The notes under the pieces are model-generated. The model saw only the letters and a program-made list of their open reading frames with translations, was not told where the DNA came from and did not search any database. Made by a program: the position numbers and the translations under genes. A stretch of DNA of 46,563 nucleotides, from the NCBI GenBank assembly GCA_900169235.1, contig FWCC01000281.1:1-46563 (forward strand), read 5' to 3'. This DNA is from Zarea fungicola. Its lineage: Eukaryota > Ascomycota > Sordariomycetes > Hypocreales > Cordycipitaceae. Below, piece by piece: positions 37,141 to 46,563 of this stretch (positions are counted from its first letter, which is position 1; every line of letters begins with the position of its first letter).

Positions 37141-37803
37141 CTAGAATACTGCCTCGCCTAAAACCTGACGGAAGTCTGCGTTTATGGGCCGCATGCCCGA
37201 ATCAGCTGGAAAGAAGTCCTCGTATGTTATACCATACTCTGACTGCGGCGTTGTGGGTGGAAGAGACATTGTAGAATCGCGAGTGTGGGTTGGCCCGCCA
37301 TGTTTTGCTCCAGCTGCATCCATAGATGGGTGCAGCTCCAGCTTAGATAGCGAGGGGACCAACTGGAGACCACTCGGTCTAACAGCATCTTGCCGTGAGA
37401 TTGCCGCCGTATCTTCATTTCCAGAAGCATCTTATAAAATTAGCCAGAAAGAATGTGATAACGGGTAAAGGTCATTTACTTGATGGTATTGCTGATTTTT
37501 GACGGAGGTTGCCCTCGGTCGTAACGACACTTTTGGTGTCGCTGTGGTCTTGCTCTTGGAGGATCGCAGAACCCGAAAACACATCACCACTCACGCGGGT
37601 CGGTTGGCCCAAATCACCCACGTGATTGTAACTGGGCACCGCGTAATTCATCTCACGGCCATGGTTACAGTCCTGGCTGTCCTGGCTGTCCTCTGTATCA
37701 CTATTAATGGTTTGCGATGTGGTGTGGCTGGTTGCGCTGTGGTCTATGAGCAAGACAATCAGAACAAAAACATTTAGCACTGACCTGGGCACTTGGTACC
37801 CAT
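37141..37803 (-). CDS. Acidic, Ser/Thr/Gln-rich small protein (three exons)
   Basis: Preferred model: ATG at 37803, exons 37803-37785, 37743-37480 and 37430-37141, introns 41 nt (GTCAGT...CTGAT...CATAG) and 49 nt (GTAAAT...GCTAAT...ATAAG); 190 residues. The alternative without the first intron starts at 37927 and would encode a spurious hydrophobic stretch (VLNVFVLIVLLI) that is really the intron pyrimidine tract. Contents: TINSDTEDSQDSQDCNHG, acidic and disordered, and a C-terminus with YGITYEDFFPADSGMRPINA. No known domain. Confidence 0.48.
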
Positions 37804-38536
37804 TCATAGTGTCTTCGTTACTCTTCCTCTGGTTGCCGTACTTAGACCCTTCCGCGGCTATATTCAAGGATGACTGCATGTCTAATATATTACCAATTAG
37901 GTTGGGAATTCCAGTACTAGTAACCATTACTTACATGTGTAAAGTCGGTCTCGGCTGCTATTTATTGGGCAGCAATGGATATGCTTTTGTTGGATTTCGG
38001 TACTTGGAATGGGGTGAAAGAAAAGGGGAAACGAGTATACACATTAAATAAATCTGCAATGTAATAAAGCAGGTTTCCCGGGGGTTCTCAGCTTGGCTTA
38101 CTGCGCGATCCTATGTGTCTCACCATTATTACTGTTACTGTATGGTGTTTTGCTTGGGATTGACTGATTTGCGTGCCCGGCACTGATTTGGATGCCCCGC
38201 ATTGATGCTTTCATGTCTTGTGGCGTGCGTTGAACAAGAGGGGTAGTTCAAGCAGCAGGTGATCAAACAGCATGTGACAGAAGGGAACTAGTACGTCACC
38301 GCTATGCGACTGTTGATTGAGACTGCGAAGTGATTAAATGTTGCACGCCGGTGAGCCTGCGCGATTTGAGGCTCTAGCTGTTGCTAATCTATGTACAAGT
38401 TCAGAACGTGTGGTGACTAGAGCTCCGACCGGTTACCATTCTGGTTTCTTCCACTATTGCCTGCAATATTCAGTCTGACGGATACTGAATGCTGCCCACC
38501 CCAATCGTGACTGCGTCAAAGGAACCTGATCCTCCA
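37804..38536. other. Intergenic region
   Basis: No gene supported; several short frames on both strands. Contains the 5' region of the gene at 37141-37803. Confidence 0.35.
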
Positions 38537-38647
38537 CTACCATAGCGTTTCGAGACGCCTGGCTCTCTTTTTCTTCCCGCACTCGGGGCATATCTGACCA
38601 GTGCTGGGGATGATGCCGTCGTTACAATTGTTGCACTGCCCAGACAT
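38537..38647 (-). CDS. Mini zinc-ribbon frame
   Basis: 36 residues from ATG 38647: MSGQCNNCNDGIIPSTGQIC, then PECGKKKRARR. CxxC-x11-CxxC is a zinc-ribbon spacing and is followed by a basic tail. It could be a very small protein or the last exon of a gene whose upstream exons lie between 38650 and 38950, where the frame is open. Both cysteine pairs being intact is the only support. Confidence 0.33.
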   Translation of the reverse strand: MSGQCNNCNDGIIPSTGQICPECGKKKRARRLETLW

Positions 38648-39060
38648 GGTGGTATTGTTTGCGCTTAGAAAAGGATTAGAAACTGTGTTGGAGAATTCCG
38701 TGACAATTTTATCACGTCTAAATGGTACTAACCTCGGCAGAGAGTACACATAAAAAGGTGTGAACGGTTTGAGGATGCGACACAGGATGTAGTTGCTTGT
38801 TGAAGATCGTTTCATTGCAGGTGTGGAAGCTGGTTATGTAAGCAACTAGTTGCTTTAGGCATCGACCCAAATTATTGCCCCTCGTCGTCATTGTCCTTTT
38901 GCATGTGTCCGCATACGAAGTACATCCCTCATAACAAATATACCACAATAAATAAAGCTATCAGCTTACATTATCTGGTATATTATTTGCTGAGCTCTTG
39001 ACAATCGGCGTCTAAGTTTCTGCAATCGCAATAGCTCCGCGCTTTCGTGCCGCTGATGTT
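38648..39060. other. Intergenic region
   Basis: No gene supported beyond the possible upstream exons of the mini zinc-ribbon frame. Confidence 0.3.
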
Positions 39061-39735
39061 ATGGCCTCACCGGATTTTCAAGACGTGTCAATTTTCCGTG
39101 AGACCGAAATTCCATTATCAGTTTCGTCAGACAACGCCCTTTCATTCTTTCAAAAAAGCGGAATATTCTACCAAGAAGATGCAGAAGCCGGGAATTTAGC
39201 AAACACGCTACGTTTTGAGAAAATCATGACGCATCACATGGAACAATTCAGATGTATACTCATGGGTGATTCAGTAAGTGCGACGTCATCGTAGCTGCCA
39301 TCACTAATGTCAATAGCGTCTCAAGTCTGTACTAGCACCGTTCGCGATAAACGAGTCAAAGTTGGCCTTTCCACTCGGATACGACGAGGGAACCTTTTAT
39401 TCCGTGACCATAGCAGATGACGATCGTCAGGCGATAGCTGTTTTTATGTGGCGCCCGGGAACAAAATTAGAGTTCTCCTACGGGTCGCATATTGGCGCTG
39501 CAACAGGTGTGTTGTCCTCGAATCGCCTTTACCACAGACCCTACATAAATCTCGCATCGACGCGAAGACTGAAAGATGTCAATATTCACCTAAACAATGG
39601 CGGGATGTGAGTGAAATTTACAAGTCTAATAGCGGCGCGCAACTAACAAGCGCAAGATTGATAGTGCATCCACGGCTTGCATTTCAGGTTAAGTCAGGCG
39701 GTGGTATCGGGTTTTTGTGCAATAAAGCGTCATAA
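39061..39735 (+). CDS. Unrecognised three-exon protein, beta-rich C-terminus
   Basis: Exons 39061-39273, 39317-39606 and 39657-39735 join in frame to 193 residues; introns 43 nt (GTAAGT...CACTAATG...AATAG) and 50 nt (GTGAGT...CTAAC...GCAAG). MASPDFQDVSIFRETEIPLS at the start; then IAVFMWRPGTKLEFSYGSHI and, from the last exon, ILIVHPRLAFQVKSGGGIGF. The GSH and HPRLAF motifs with alternating hydrophobics suggest a small beta-barrel-like fold of fungal hypothetical proteins; I cannot name it. No signal peptide. Confidence 0.6.
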
Positions 39736-39805
39736 GTAAGAGCCGAAACATTACGAAACCTCTACCCGAATGGACTTCTTATCTCCTGCCGTTTGCGTGG
39801 CGAAT

Positions 39806-40702
39806 CTAGGGACTAACCCCAGACTGCAAATCCCATATCCCACAGTTTGCTCTGTATTCGGGCTCAGGGTACGCTCGACTCCACACCGACTCGCCTAAAA
39901 CTTGTGTATTTGTCATCGAGGGATGCAATATAATTTGTTCCGCAACTGAAGCGTGTCGATCGGCGGTAGGCTGGTTACAACCGGTGTCATCGATACATGC
40001 TAAAAGGCCAGGCGATACCGTGGGTGTAAGCTCTCGTGCCGACATGGATAATTGTGGTCTTTCGCCGATCGCATCTTGGCTCTCCACAGGACTCTGTCTT
40101 ATTCTGCGGATTTTATTTTGTTGCCGCCTCAAGCCAAGTCGACGATTAATTTCAATGCGTATGAATTCACATTGTTCATTATTTGGTCGAGGGCATTTGT
40201 GATTTAGTAACTCGAGGGCTGTTTGAAATTGTCCTTGACAAGAGTGACAGGGTTCAACGTTTCCATAATCTATCCACAAAGAGATGTGTTAGTAGATGGT
40301 ATGTCAGCATTAGGCTGGAATCATACGTGTTCGTGCATAGTGCCTAACAAGTTCCTGTCTCCTGCTACTGCTCGTTTTGCAATTTTCAACTGGACATCTG
40401 AGCTTGATTATGATTTGCTTTTCGGGGGGTTGTTGTAAGTGGCTGTTCGTGAGCGACGCTTCGACAATCGAGTTCTGAAGACTGATGGGAGCCAGAGCTT
40501 TGTTTGCATCTCCACTTTCAAAAGCAGAAACGGGATGGCGCTCCAGCTTTTGCATCAATGACAGCAGCTGCCTCTACAAATATATGAGGTTTGGTAGTAG
40601 GAATGGATGTTATTAGATAAGCCGTACCTGGTGCATAGTAATATGTGTTATTGCATGGCTTATTGTCAAGACTTCAGCGCAAACGTCGCAGTTCAGCGAC
40701 AT
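39806..40702 (-). CDS. Three-exon zinc-finger protein
   Basis: Exons 40702-40628, 40573-40327 and 40269-39806 join in frame to 261 residues; introns 54 nt (GTACGG...TTGTAG) and 57 nt (GTATGA...CTAAC...GATAG). Three irregular fingers: exon 1 CDVCAEVLTISHAITHITMH, exon 2/3 CPVENCKTSSSRRQELVRHY followed by ARTH (the last His is created by the splice), and CHSCQGQFQTALELLNHKC. A basic stretch (RRLGLRRQQNKIRRIRQ) follows, then a disordered tail. Finger 2 is closest to C2H2. Likely a nucleic-acid-binding protein; the splice completing the second finger is good evidence for the model. Confidence 0.66.
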
Positions 40703-41189
40703 AATTTCGGCTTTAATTGAGTGAAGTTAAGGACAAAAATGAGGAGCCCCAGAACCCCGCAGTGAAGTGGGAGCCGAATGCCGGAAGCGGAACAACTGTC
40801 AGACTCCCTCAGCCACACCATTGCCACAAACCTGTGGCCACATGTGGCCCAGGTGAAATGCAGTAACGAACCCCATGACACAGTGACCTGACTTAGCCAT
40901 TGGGACGTGGGAGGTGGGACGCTATCCTCACTGCTCCGGCCTGCACTGGGTATTTTCTAGCTTCCATAATCACTACTATATACCAGGCTCCCGATTGCTC
41001 ACGTTTTGCCTGTGTCTACATCCTGTGCCGTTAAGCTGTATTTGAAATAAGATGAAAAGTCATTCCAGAAGATCAGAACACGGCCACAAGTCAGAAGTTC
41101 ATTTTACTGTTACATTGTTTGAAGAAAAATATACAGGTGTACATAGCCAATATCCTGTCAACATTGCTCCTCTCCCTTATCTGCCAGTC
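40703..41189. other. Intergenic region
   Basis: No supported gene. CTATATACCAGG near 40976 is TATA-like, but the plus-strand frame that follows (41052-41255) has no recognisable features. Confidence 0.35.
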
Positions 41190-42252
41190 TTAGCAAATTT
41201 CATTTTCATGCAATACCTCCCAAAGGCAGCGCGCTGCTTCTTGCGGCCTACTTAGACTCGTTTTCACAATTCCAATCGTGAAGCTAGAGTAGACCGACTC
41301 ACTGGACGAGTCATCCAGCCTCTCTAGGAGCTGGGCGGGCACGCAGCCTTGGTAGCAATACAGCCGCCGCGCTCCGATACCTGGAATACCAAGCAAAAGC
41401 ACTTTCCACCGTTGAGCTTCGGGCTCCAATTTCCGTTGTGTCTGTGCTAGGGCGATGAGCAGACTCAAGATATATGGATCTTCATGCGCATTCTTTGGTT
41501 TCAATGCTTTTTCCTTCTTGCGCCTGACTTCTAGCCCTGCACCATCCCGGCCAGTAGCACACCTCTTTCCATGCACCCACTTGTGTCGTAGTTCTATTAT
41601 CGCATCGAAATTTGTATATATGATCATTCGGTTTCCCGCTTTCGCCCTCCATACACCTTCCACCTTTAATTGACAAGCAAATCGGCCCTTAAACTGCATC
41701 TCAATTTGTCGGCAGGGTTCGAAAGCCCTAAATTCATGGTTGTCAGCTCTTGAGTTTGCTGTTGTCCTTACGGATGGCATACTCAGTCCTCAGTCCATAG
41801 CTCCGTAGCAGATCTGCCATCGCTAATCTCTGCAGGCCAACGTTCATTGCTGATAAATTTTCTGTCGCTCGAAGACTGCTTTCGCCACCCCATGGCGACA
41901 CTGTCAGCTTCGTTACGCCCCTTGTGTCTGGGCCAGTTTGGTCGTCCATGCAATGGCAGCCGAGTTTCTTCACACTATCAAAGCTCACGCCTAGCAGCTG
42001 CAGGTGGCGTCCCGTCCACGCGATCGGGTGCACGTAAAGACGAGACTTAGACTCAGCTCGAATAAGAGCATCAAGAGACGTCTGCATGAAGGCGTTGCAT
42101 CTATCGCGTTGCATATCCCCGACGCGATGGCGTTTGGGCGGCGGGTTAGTCTTTGCATCGCACACAGCGGCTTTCCGTTTGTGCGACCCTGAAACATCAG
42201 CGGCATGACGGTTGCACGTATCTTCCGTGCCCAACTTTGCCGTGGAAGCCAT
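41190..42252 (-). CDS. Conserved-looking fungal hypothetical protein (left member of a divergent pair)
   Basis: Exons 42252-41783 and 41727-41190 join in phase 2 across a 55-nt intron (GTATGC...GCTGAC...TTTAG) to 335 residues. A nearby GTAAGG would look like a better donor but puts the frame out. N-terminus basic (SHKRKAAVCDAKTNPPPKRH, likely NLS); middle GVSFDSVKKLGCHCMDDQTG; then RMIIYTNFDAIIELRHKWVH, EDPYILSLLIALAQTQRK and RRLYCYQGCVPAQLLERLDD. I know this pattern (DPYI..LLIALAQ...LY.Y.......LL..LD) as a fungal hypothetical family without assigned function. An ATG 28 codons upstream (42336) is possible. Confidence 0.6.
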
Positions 42253-42485
42253 TATGACAATGCGAAGCGCCGCTCGGATTTTCCCTGTCTTTGTTTTTTG
42301 AGAATGTACGCGGTTGGTAGCGGTTGATCCACCCATGTGGCAGGCAACCTACCAGTTTGCTGATGTAAGCCCACCACATTGGAAAATGGCCCATTTCTGG
42401 CGCCATTTCGTAGCTGAAAGCACTAGCGGCAGCCTGCTTTTGGCCTTTCGCCTTCTCAAACTCCTCTGTATAGTCGAGAATCACC
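42253..42485. promoter_or_regulatory. Bidirectional promoter of the divergent pair
   Basis: The two ATGs (42252 minus, 42486 plus) are 233 bp apart with no other gene. The two genes are presumably co-regulated from here. No obvious TATA box is seen. Confidence 0.45.
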
Positions 42486-43798
42486 ATGGCGCGTGATGCC
42501 TATAATGCGCGGACAGTGGCAGATATTCGCAGAATCAGTGAGAGAGAAAACATATTCGTCCTTGCAGACCTTAAGGATAGGTTGAGGGCTCCTGCCAGCA
42601 AATGGACGTACGATCATCTTGTCGCCTACCAACTGCAGATTGGGTCTGAAAACGAAGTGCTAGAGACCTTTGCGCCAGATTACAGCCTGTATTGCCCCAT
42701 ACTCCATCCAGAAAATTCTCCGCAGCGTGTGAATCCGGATATGATACAAGCACTGTCCAGGGAAATATCTCTCAACGAGTTACTTGCGCCCGAGAGTGAG
42801 CTGTTACGGACGTCGCATGGCCGTGAACCACGCGTCCCGGATCCTCTCGGTCCATTCAAAGTAGCCCTTGCGCAAGCCCGTAATGTAACTCAAGTTTCCC
42901 CGCGTCGAGATCACCCCGAGCGCGAAAAGAAAGCTGTGGAAAGAGATAATATGGTGAACTCTTCTGTCGCCATTGATGGCTCATCGTCACCACAACAGCC
43001 CTCGTCCGAGGATTTTGAGAGAGGAGAGTCAGAGATAGATGACGATACGAGTGAGGAGCGCCGCGGCATACAGGAAGAAGTGGCAGTTCGGCTCCTCGTT
43101 GAGTTTACCCGTTATGTCCTCCAGTACTGCCTCGAGCAGCCGAACGCTGCCAAAGTTGAGATACGGCCACGAATAGAGCGTTGGCGTTCAACAGCGCTAG
43201 TTGGTGATGCCGAAAGCAGTGGCCAAGATGACGGTGGCATTGCCAGGTTTCGAAGAGTAGATGAGGGCTGGGCCGTTGACCACGCTTATCTGGCTTCTTT
43301 CGAAGTGAAACGGGCCCAGATGCTTCATGAATTTTATCGAAGCAACAAGTATGGCCCCATTGTGTCGAATAGCACAATGGCTCAAAACCTTGGCGAAGCG
43401 GTGCTCGGTTGGCGAGCAAACCAATACCTGCTGGGGCAAGAGTTTAGTTCCCTGAGTACTGATTCATACTTTATGTTGTGGCTAACAGAATGGCCTTGAC
43501 TAGTTTCTTCCTCATCACTGCCAGTAATACATTCGTTCAATTCTGTCACTACAAATTCGGTGCAGATTATAGTGCGTATCTGGATGCTAGCAATAAAGAA
43601 GCCCAAAAATCTCTCATCAACGACAACAACAAGGATACGTCTGTTCGTCTGATCCGTTCCAAACCCTTCGATCTAGCAATGTCAAATGGCAGGAGGGCTG
43701 CTGTGCGCCATATTCTGGCACTTCTAAGGCGACAGCAGCGTCAGCGAGCAGAGGCTGAAATTTCGAGTTCAGATGAAGATGATTCGATGCTAGATTGA
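42486..43798 (+). CDS. Fungal hypothetical protein (right member of the divergent pair)
   Basis: Exons 42486-43441 and 43489-43798 join in phase 2 across a 47-nt intron (GTTTAG...CTGAT...AACAG) to 421 residues. The donor is weak; without splicing the frame stops at 43499 and a second frame begins, so a recent frameshift is the alternative. Contents: ADIRRISERENIFVLADLKD, WTYDHLVAYQLQIGSENEVL, an acidic middle, VRLLVEFTRYVLQYCLEQP, then TSFFLITASNTFVQFCHYKF and GADYSAYLDASNKEAQ, basic RRQQRQR and an acidic end. No known domain. Its pairing with the left gene suggests joint function. Confidence 0.58.
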
Positions 43799-44439
43799 TA
43801 CATATACTTTTGGCGGTAGATAGTACAATTATTACTAGAATCGCTCCTATAGCCCTTAACCTTTTACTCCTGCCTAACGGCATAGGCGTTCGCCACACAG
43901 CCTTTGGGTAAGTGATTAATAAGCGAATAGCCAGGTAAAACTAAAAGGCTGATAAACTGGGCCTAAGGTACTTCCATCGCCAGACAGAACGCCACTTGGG
44001 TACCCGTCTCCATCTTCGCCAGGTATATCCAATTACCGCTGAGGCTTTGTTGAGATGGCCGCCGCCGAGGGCTTCCTGGCCGAGGTCCTGGGATTTATTT
44101 CCGGCATGCCTGGGAACTTGTACTTGTCCGTGACAGGGAGGAGGAGCCTGGAAGGGGGCGTAAAGAGCGGGAAGAAGTGCAGGAAGGGTGGAAATAAAGG
44201 TGGAAAGAAGTATTTTGCGAGTAGGAAGGCGAGGATAAGGATTAATCGGTTAGAGACGACTTGAGAGAAGAGAGTTGCGTCAGGCCATGGGAAGTTGAGA
44301 CCGACCTGCGTTCGATGGCGCTGTAAGATGTACAGGGTATCAAAATATCTAGGGAGGTCTGAACGATTTATTATTAGTGCCTACGGACGAAAATATTTTT
44401 ATTTCTATATTGAAATTTATACTAAAATTTAATATCAGA
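43799..44439. other. Intergenic region
   Basis: Contains a possible 69-residue basic frame at 44055-44264 on the plus strand (starts MAAAEGFLAEVLGFISGMPG, ends with KKYFASRKARIRINR). It lacks further support. Otherwise nothing seen. Confidence 0.3.
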
Positions 44440-46563
44440 TTATGCGTCGTTTTTCCATGCAAGATATTGATAAGTAAAGTAGAGTGCCAACAATGCTGCC
44501 AAAAATGCGCCGAGTCCAAACGCTGAAGAATCATCTCTTGTCAATACAGAATATATAATAACCACAACGCTTACCGGAATAAACAAGAAGATCAGACCGA
44601 GCAAAATGATCGGGAAGTTTAGTCCCTCGTTAACACGAAGTCCCCAACCGACATTGGGCAAACCAGGGTCTGATACGTAGCGAAGCTCACCCTGGAGCTT
44701 TTTAGGCAGCGTCGACAGCCATCTCGAGTCCAGATGAATCAAGCCGGGTTTTAATAGATGGGGAAGCTGAATATTTTCGGCTACTATTTCCATAGGCACA
44801 GGTTGATAGACATACCTCCGATTGGCTACCTCGGTCGCAGGGGGGAACTCGCAACTGAAAAACGTGGGGTGAACACTCTCTCCAACAGGGAAGAGATGAA
44901 ACTAATGAAAAATTATAAATGATTTTGCTTTTTGAAAATGGAACTTGACAGTGGATGCTCACCTTGACAATGTCTCCAGATTTAATTGAGTGGAGGCGGA
45001 TGGAAGCCAACTTTTGGTAGAGTCGCGAGAGGAACTGTGGACGATTTGGTATCGCGTTGCGCACCGTTTCCGGCAAAAACATGGAAATATGCCAAGCGTG
45101 GTCCGCCAAGACACCTTCATACGCGCTACGAATGTCTCGAAATAGATACCCATCGTTTGTCAAGGAGCCGACCTCTAGCTGCACCAGTACCGTCAACTGC
45201 TTGGGGTTGAAGCACACTAGGAGATGTTGAGATGCCGAAGACTCGCCAGTGGCTTGCGACATCACCGAGCGAGGCTCTCCGACGTCCAGTTGGCCACCAA
45301 GAGGCCTGGTATGCGCTTCGGGTGGTATGCGAGGAGTCGTATCTGAGGAAATGCCATGATGGTGCCTAACGTCGCCATCGCCGAGTTGGGGGGTGTTGAA
45401 TACCTGCCTGATCCTCTCAATGCCACTGGGTGAGGTCTCCCTGACATCAAAGTATGTAGTTTCACCACAGCTCTGTTTAATATGTAAGTTCTTTGCATTT
45501 TTGACGAAGGTGTAAGCTAACTCACACATGTGTAGAATACGCGTTTATAGCCTTTAGCTGGTGGTGACGTCGCGGCTTTGAGCCGAGTCCACCAGCCAAA
45601 CTTCCAGCCTTTCTCTAGAAATCTATCAGTCCTATTTGATAAATTCGGTCTTGAAGAATGTTCTATCTCCGTTGTTATGTCTACGGAAATGACATTGCGT
45701 TGGTGTGTGGCAGTTGGAGTTGTGCCTTCGATCGCTTCATCGCTCTGCCCATTCCCAGTACCATCGATGGTATGTTCTTTCGCAGCGATTTCTGGTGTCC
45801 GACCATCCTTATCTTGTGCATCTGGGTACATGCCGGCTTTAGAGAGAAGTAATTCGACTATTCGATACTCCCCGTTCTCAGCCGCCCATGAAAGTGGTGT
45901 CCGACCGTCCTTATCTTGTGCATCTAGGTTCACGCTGGCTTTAGAGAGAAGTAATTCAACGATTTGATGCTCCCCGTTCTTAGCCGCCCATGAAAGTGGT
46001 GTCCGACCGTCTTTATCTTGTGCATCTGGGTTCACGCTGGCTTTAGAGAGAAGTAACTCAACTATTTGCCATTGTCGACTTTGCGCTGCCCATAAAAGTG
46101 GTGTCTGACCGTCCTTATCTTGTGCATCTGGATTCACCGTGGCTTTAGAGAGAAGTAGTTCAACGATTTGATGCTTCCCGTTCTCAGCTGCCCATGAAAG
46201 TGGTGTCCGACCGTCTTTATCTTGTGCATCTGGGTTCACGCTGGCTTTAGAGAGAAGTAACTCAACTATTTGCCACTGTCGACTTTGCGCTGCCCAAGAA
46301 AGTGGTGTCCGACCGTCCTTATCTTGTGCATCTAGGTTCACGCTGGCTTTAGAGAGAAGTAATTCAACGGTTTGATGCTCCCCGTTGTCAGCCGCCCATG
46401 AAAGTGGTGTCCGACCGTCTTTATCTTGTGCATCTAGGTTCACGCTGGCTTTAGAAAGCAGTAGTTCAACTATTTGATGCTTCCTGTTCTGAGCTGCCCA
46501 GAAAAGTGGTGTCCGACCATTCTTGTCTTGTGCATCTGGATTCACCGTGGCTTTAGAGAGAAG
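44440..46563 (-). CDS. Ankyrin-repeat membrane protein with near-identical repeats, C-terminal part (runs off right edge)
   Basis: Exons: (beyond 46563)-45526, 45472-44963, 44901-44440; introns 53 nt (GTGAGT...AACAG) and 61 nt (GTGAGC...ATTAG), both phase 0. Exon 1 encodes at least seven ankyrin repeats of exactly 33-34 residues with almost invariant backbones (IVELLLSKASVNPDAQDKDG; TPLSWAA). Exons 2 and 3 encode a fungal C-terminal region: LVCFNPKQLTVLVQLEVGSL, LFRDIRSAYEGVL, YVYQPVPMEI, GWGLRVNEGLNFP and two TM helices (IILLGLIFLFIPVSVVVII, LGAFLAALLALYFTYQYLAW). The start lies outside; a NACHT/STAND NLR or a plain ankyrin protein are both possible. Such repeats evolve by concerted exchange in allorecognition NLRs of fungi. 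Confidence 0.82.

Noticed and set aside
37742..37784. Hydrophobic segment VLNVFVLIVLLI as a membrane anchor
   Set aside because: It coincides with a standard 41-nt intron (GTCAGT...CTGAT...CATAG); it is more likely intron sequence.
41761..41771. GTAAGG as donor of the intron in the gene at 41190
   Set aside because: Using it puts the second exon out of frame and meets a stop; GTATGC at 41782 keeps the frame.
1..46563. CRISPR arrays, bacterial operons, rRNA genes
   Set aside because: Nothing of the kind is seen; intron structure and families are those of a fungus.

Overview
The window reads as a piece of accessory genome from a filamentous ascomycete (Pezizomycotina). The evidence is eukaryotic: most genes are broken by short introns of 39-61 nt with GT(AAG) donors, CTRAY-like branch sites and AG acceptors; TATA boxes lie about 60-100 nt upstream of ATGs; and the protein families are fungal (DUF3723, patatin-like protein with RING, metalloreductase, NDT80/PhoG, Myb/SANT, ankyrin repeats). 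There are no bacterial operons and no core housekeeping genes. Two assembly gaps (80 N at 10299-10378 and 2 N at 20194-20195) sit in simple repeats. The exact species cannot be told from the sequence.

Layout. 1-5.3 kb: the start of a Pro/Thr/Gln-rich protein running off the left edge, then a tandem array of three diverged small paralogs (902, 2106, 3183) plus a fourth decayed copy (4033-4101), with a duplicated promoter module before copies 2-4; a degenerate MADS-box gene (4591) stands behind a fourth copy of that module. 5.3-18.9 kb: a damaged patatin-like protein gene, a four-exon ferric reductase, a 32-bp minisatellite, a large DUF3723 gene, an intronless JmjC gene with an intact Fe(II)/2-oxoglutarate site, and an F-box-like/ankyrin gene. 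19.2-31 kb: a dense group of mostly minus-strand genes: three NDT80-type DNA-binding proteins, Myb/SANT proteins, one SANT-NDT80 fusion, one visible SANT/NDT80 chimera with leftover gene debris, two members of an unrecognised 4-exon/2-exon family, and a PigL_N-like helical protein ending in three beta-type repeats. 31.6-44 kb: mostly unrecognised multi-exon genes (a 6-TM membrane protein, a nuclear-looking 637-residue protein, a three-finger zinc protein, a divergent gene pair). 44.4 kb to the right edge: the C-terminal part of an ankyrin-repeat membrane protein with near-identical repeats.

Together. Patatin-like protein, ferric reductase, DUF3723, Myb/SANT factors and NLR-like repeat proteins are the gene classes reported as recurrent cargo of Starship giant transposons in fungi. 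No tyrosine-recombinase captain (DUF3435) is visible, so this could be the interior of such an element or a cargo-derived island. A second theme is self/non-self recognition and cell death: hypervariable ankyrin repeats, a HET-S-like helical-plus-repeat protein, a patatin-like protein and NDT80/VIB-1-type regulators. The most unusual part is the 20-31 kb regulator cluster, where SANT and NDT80 modules have been shuffled between duplicated promoters. All spliced models below were built by hand from splice signals and reading-frame continuity, not from transcripts.
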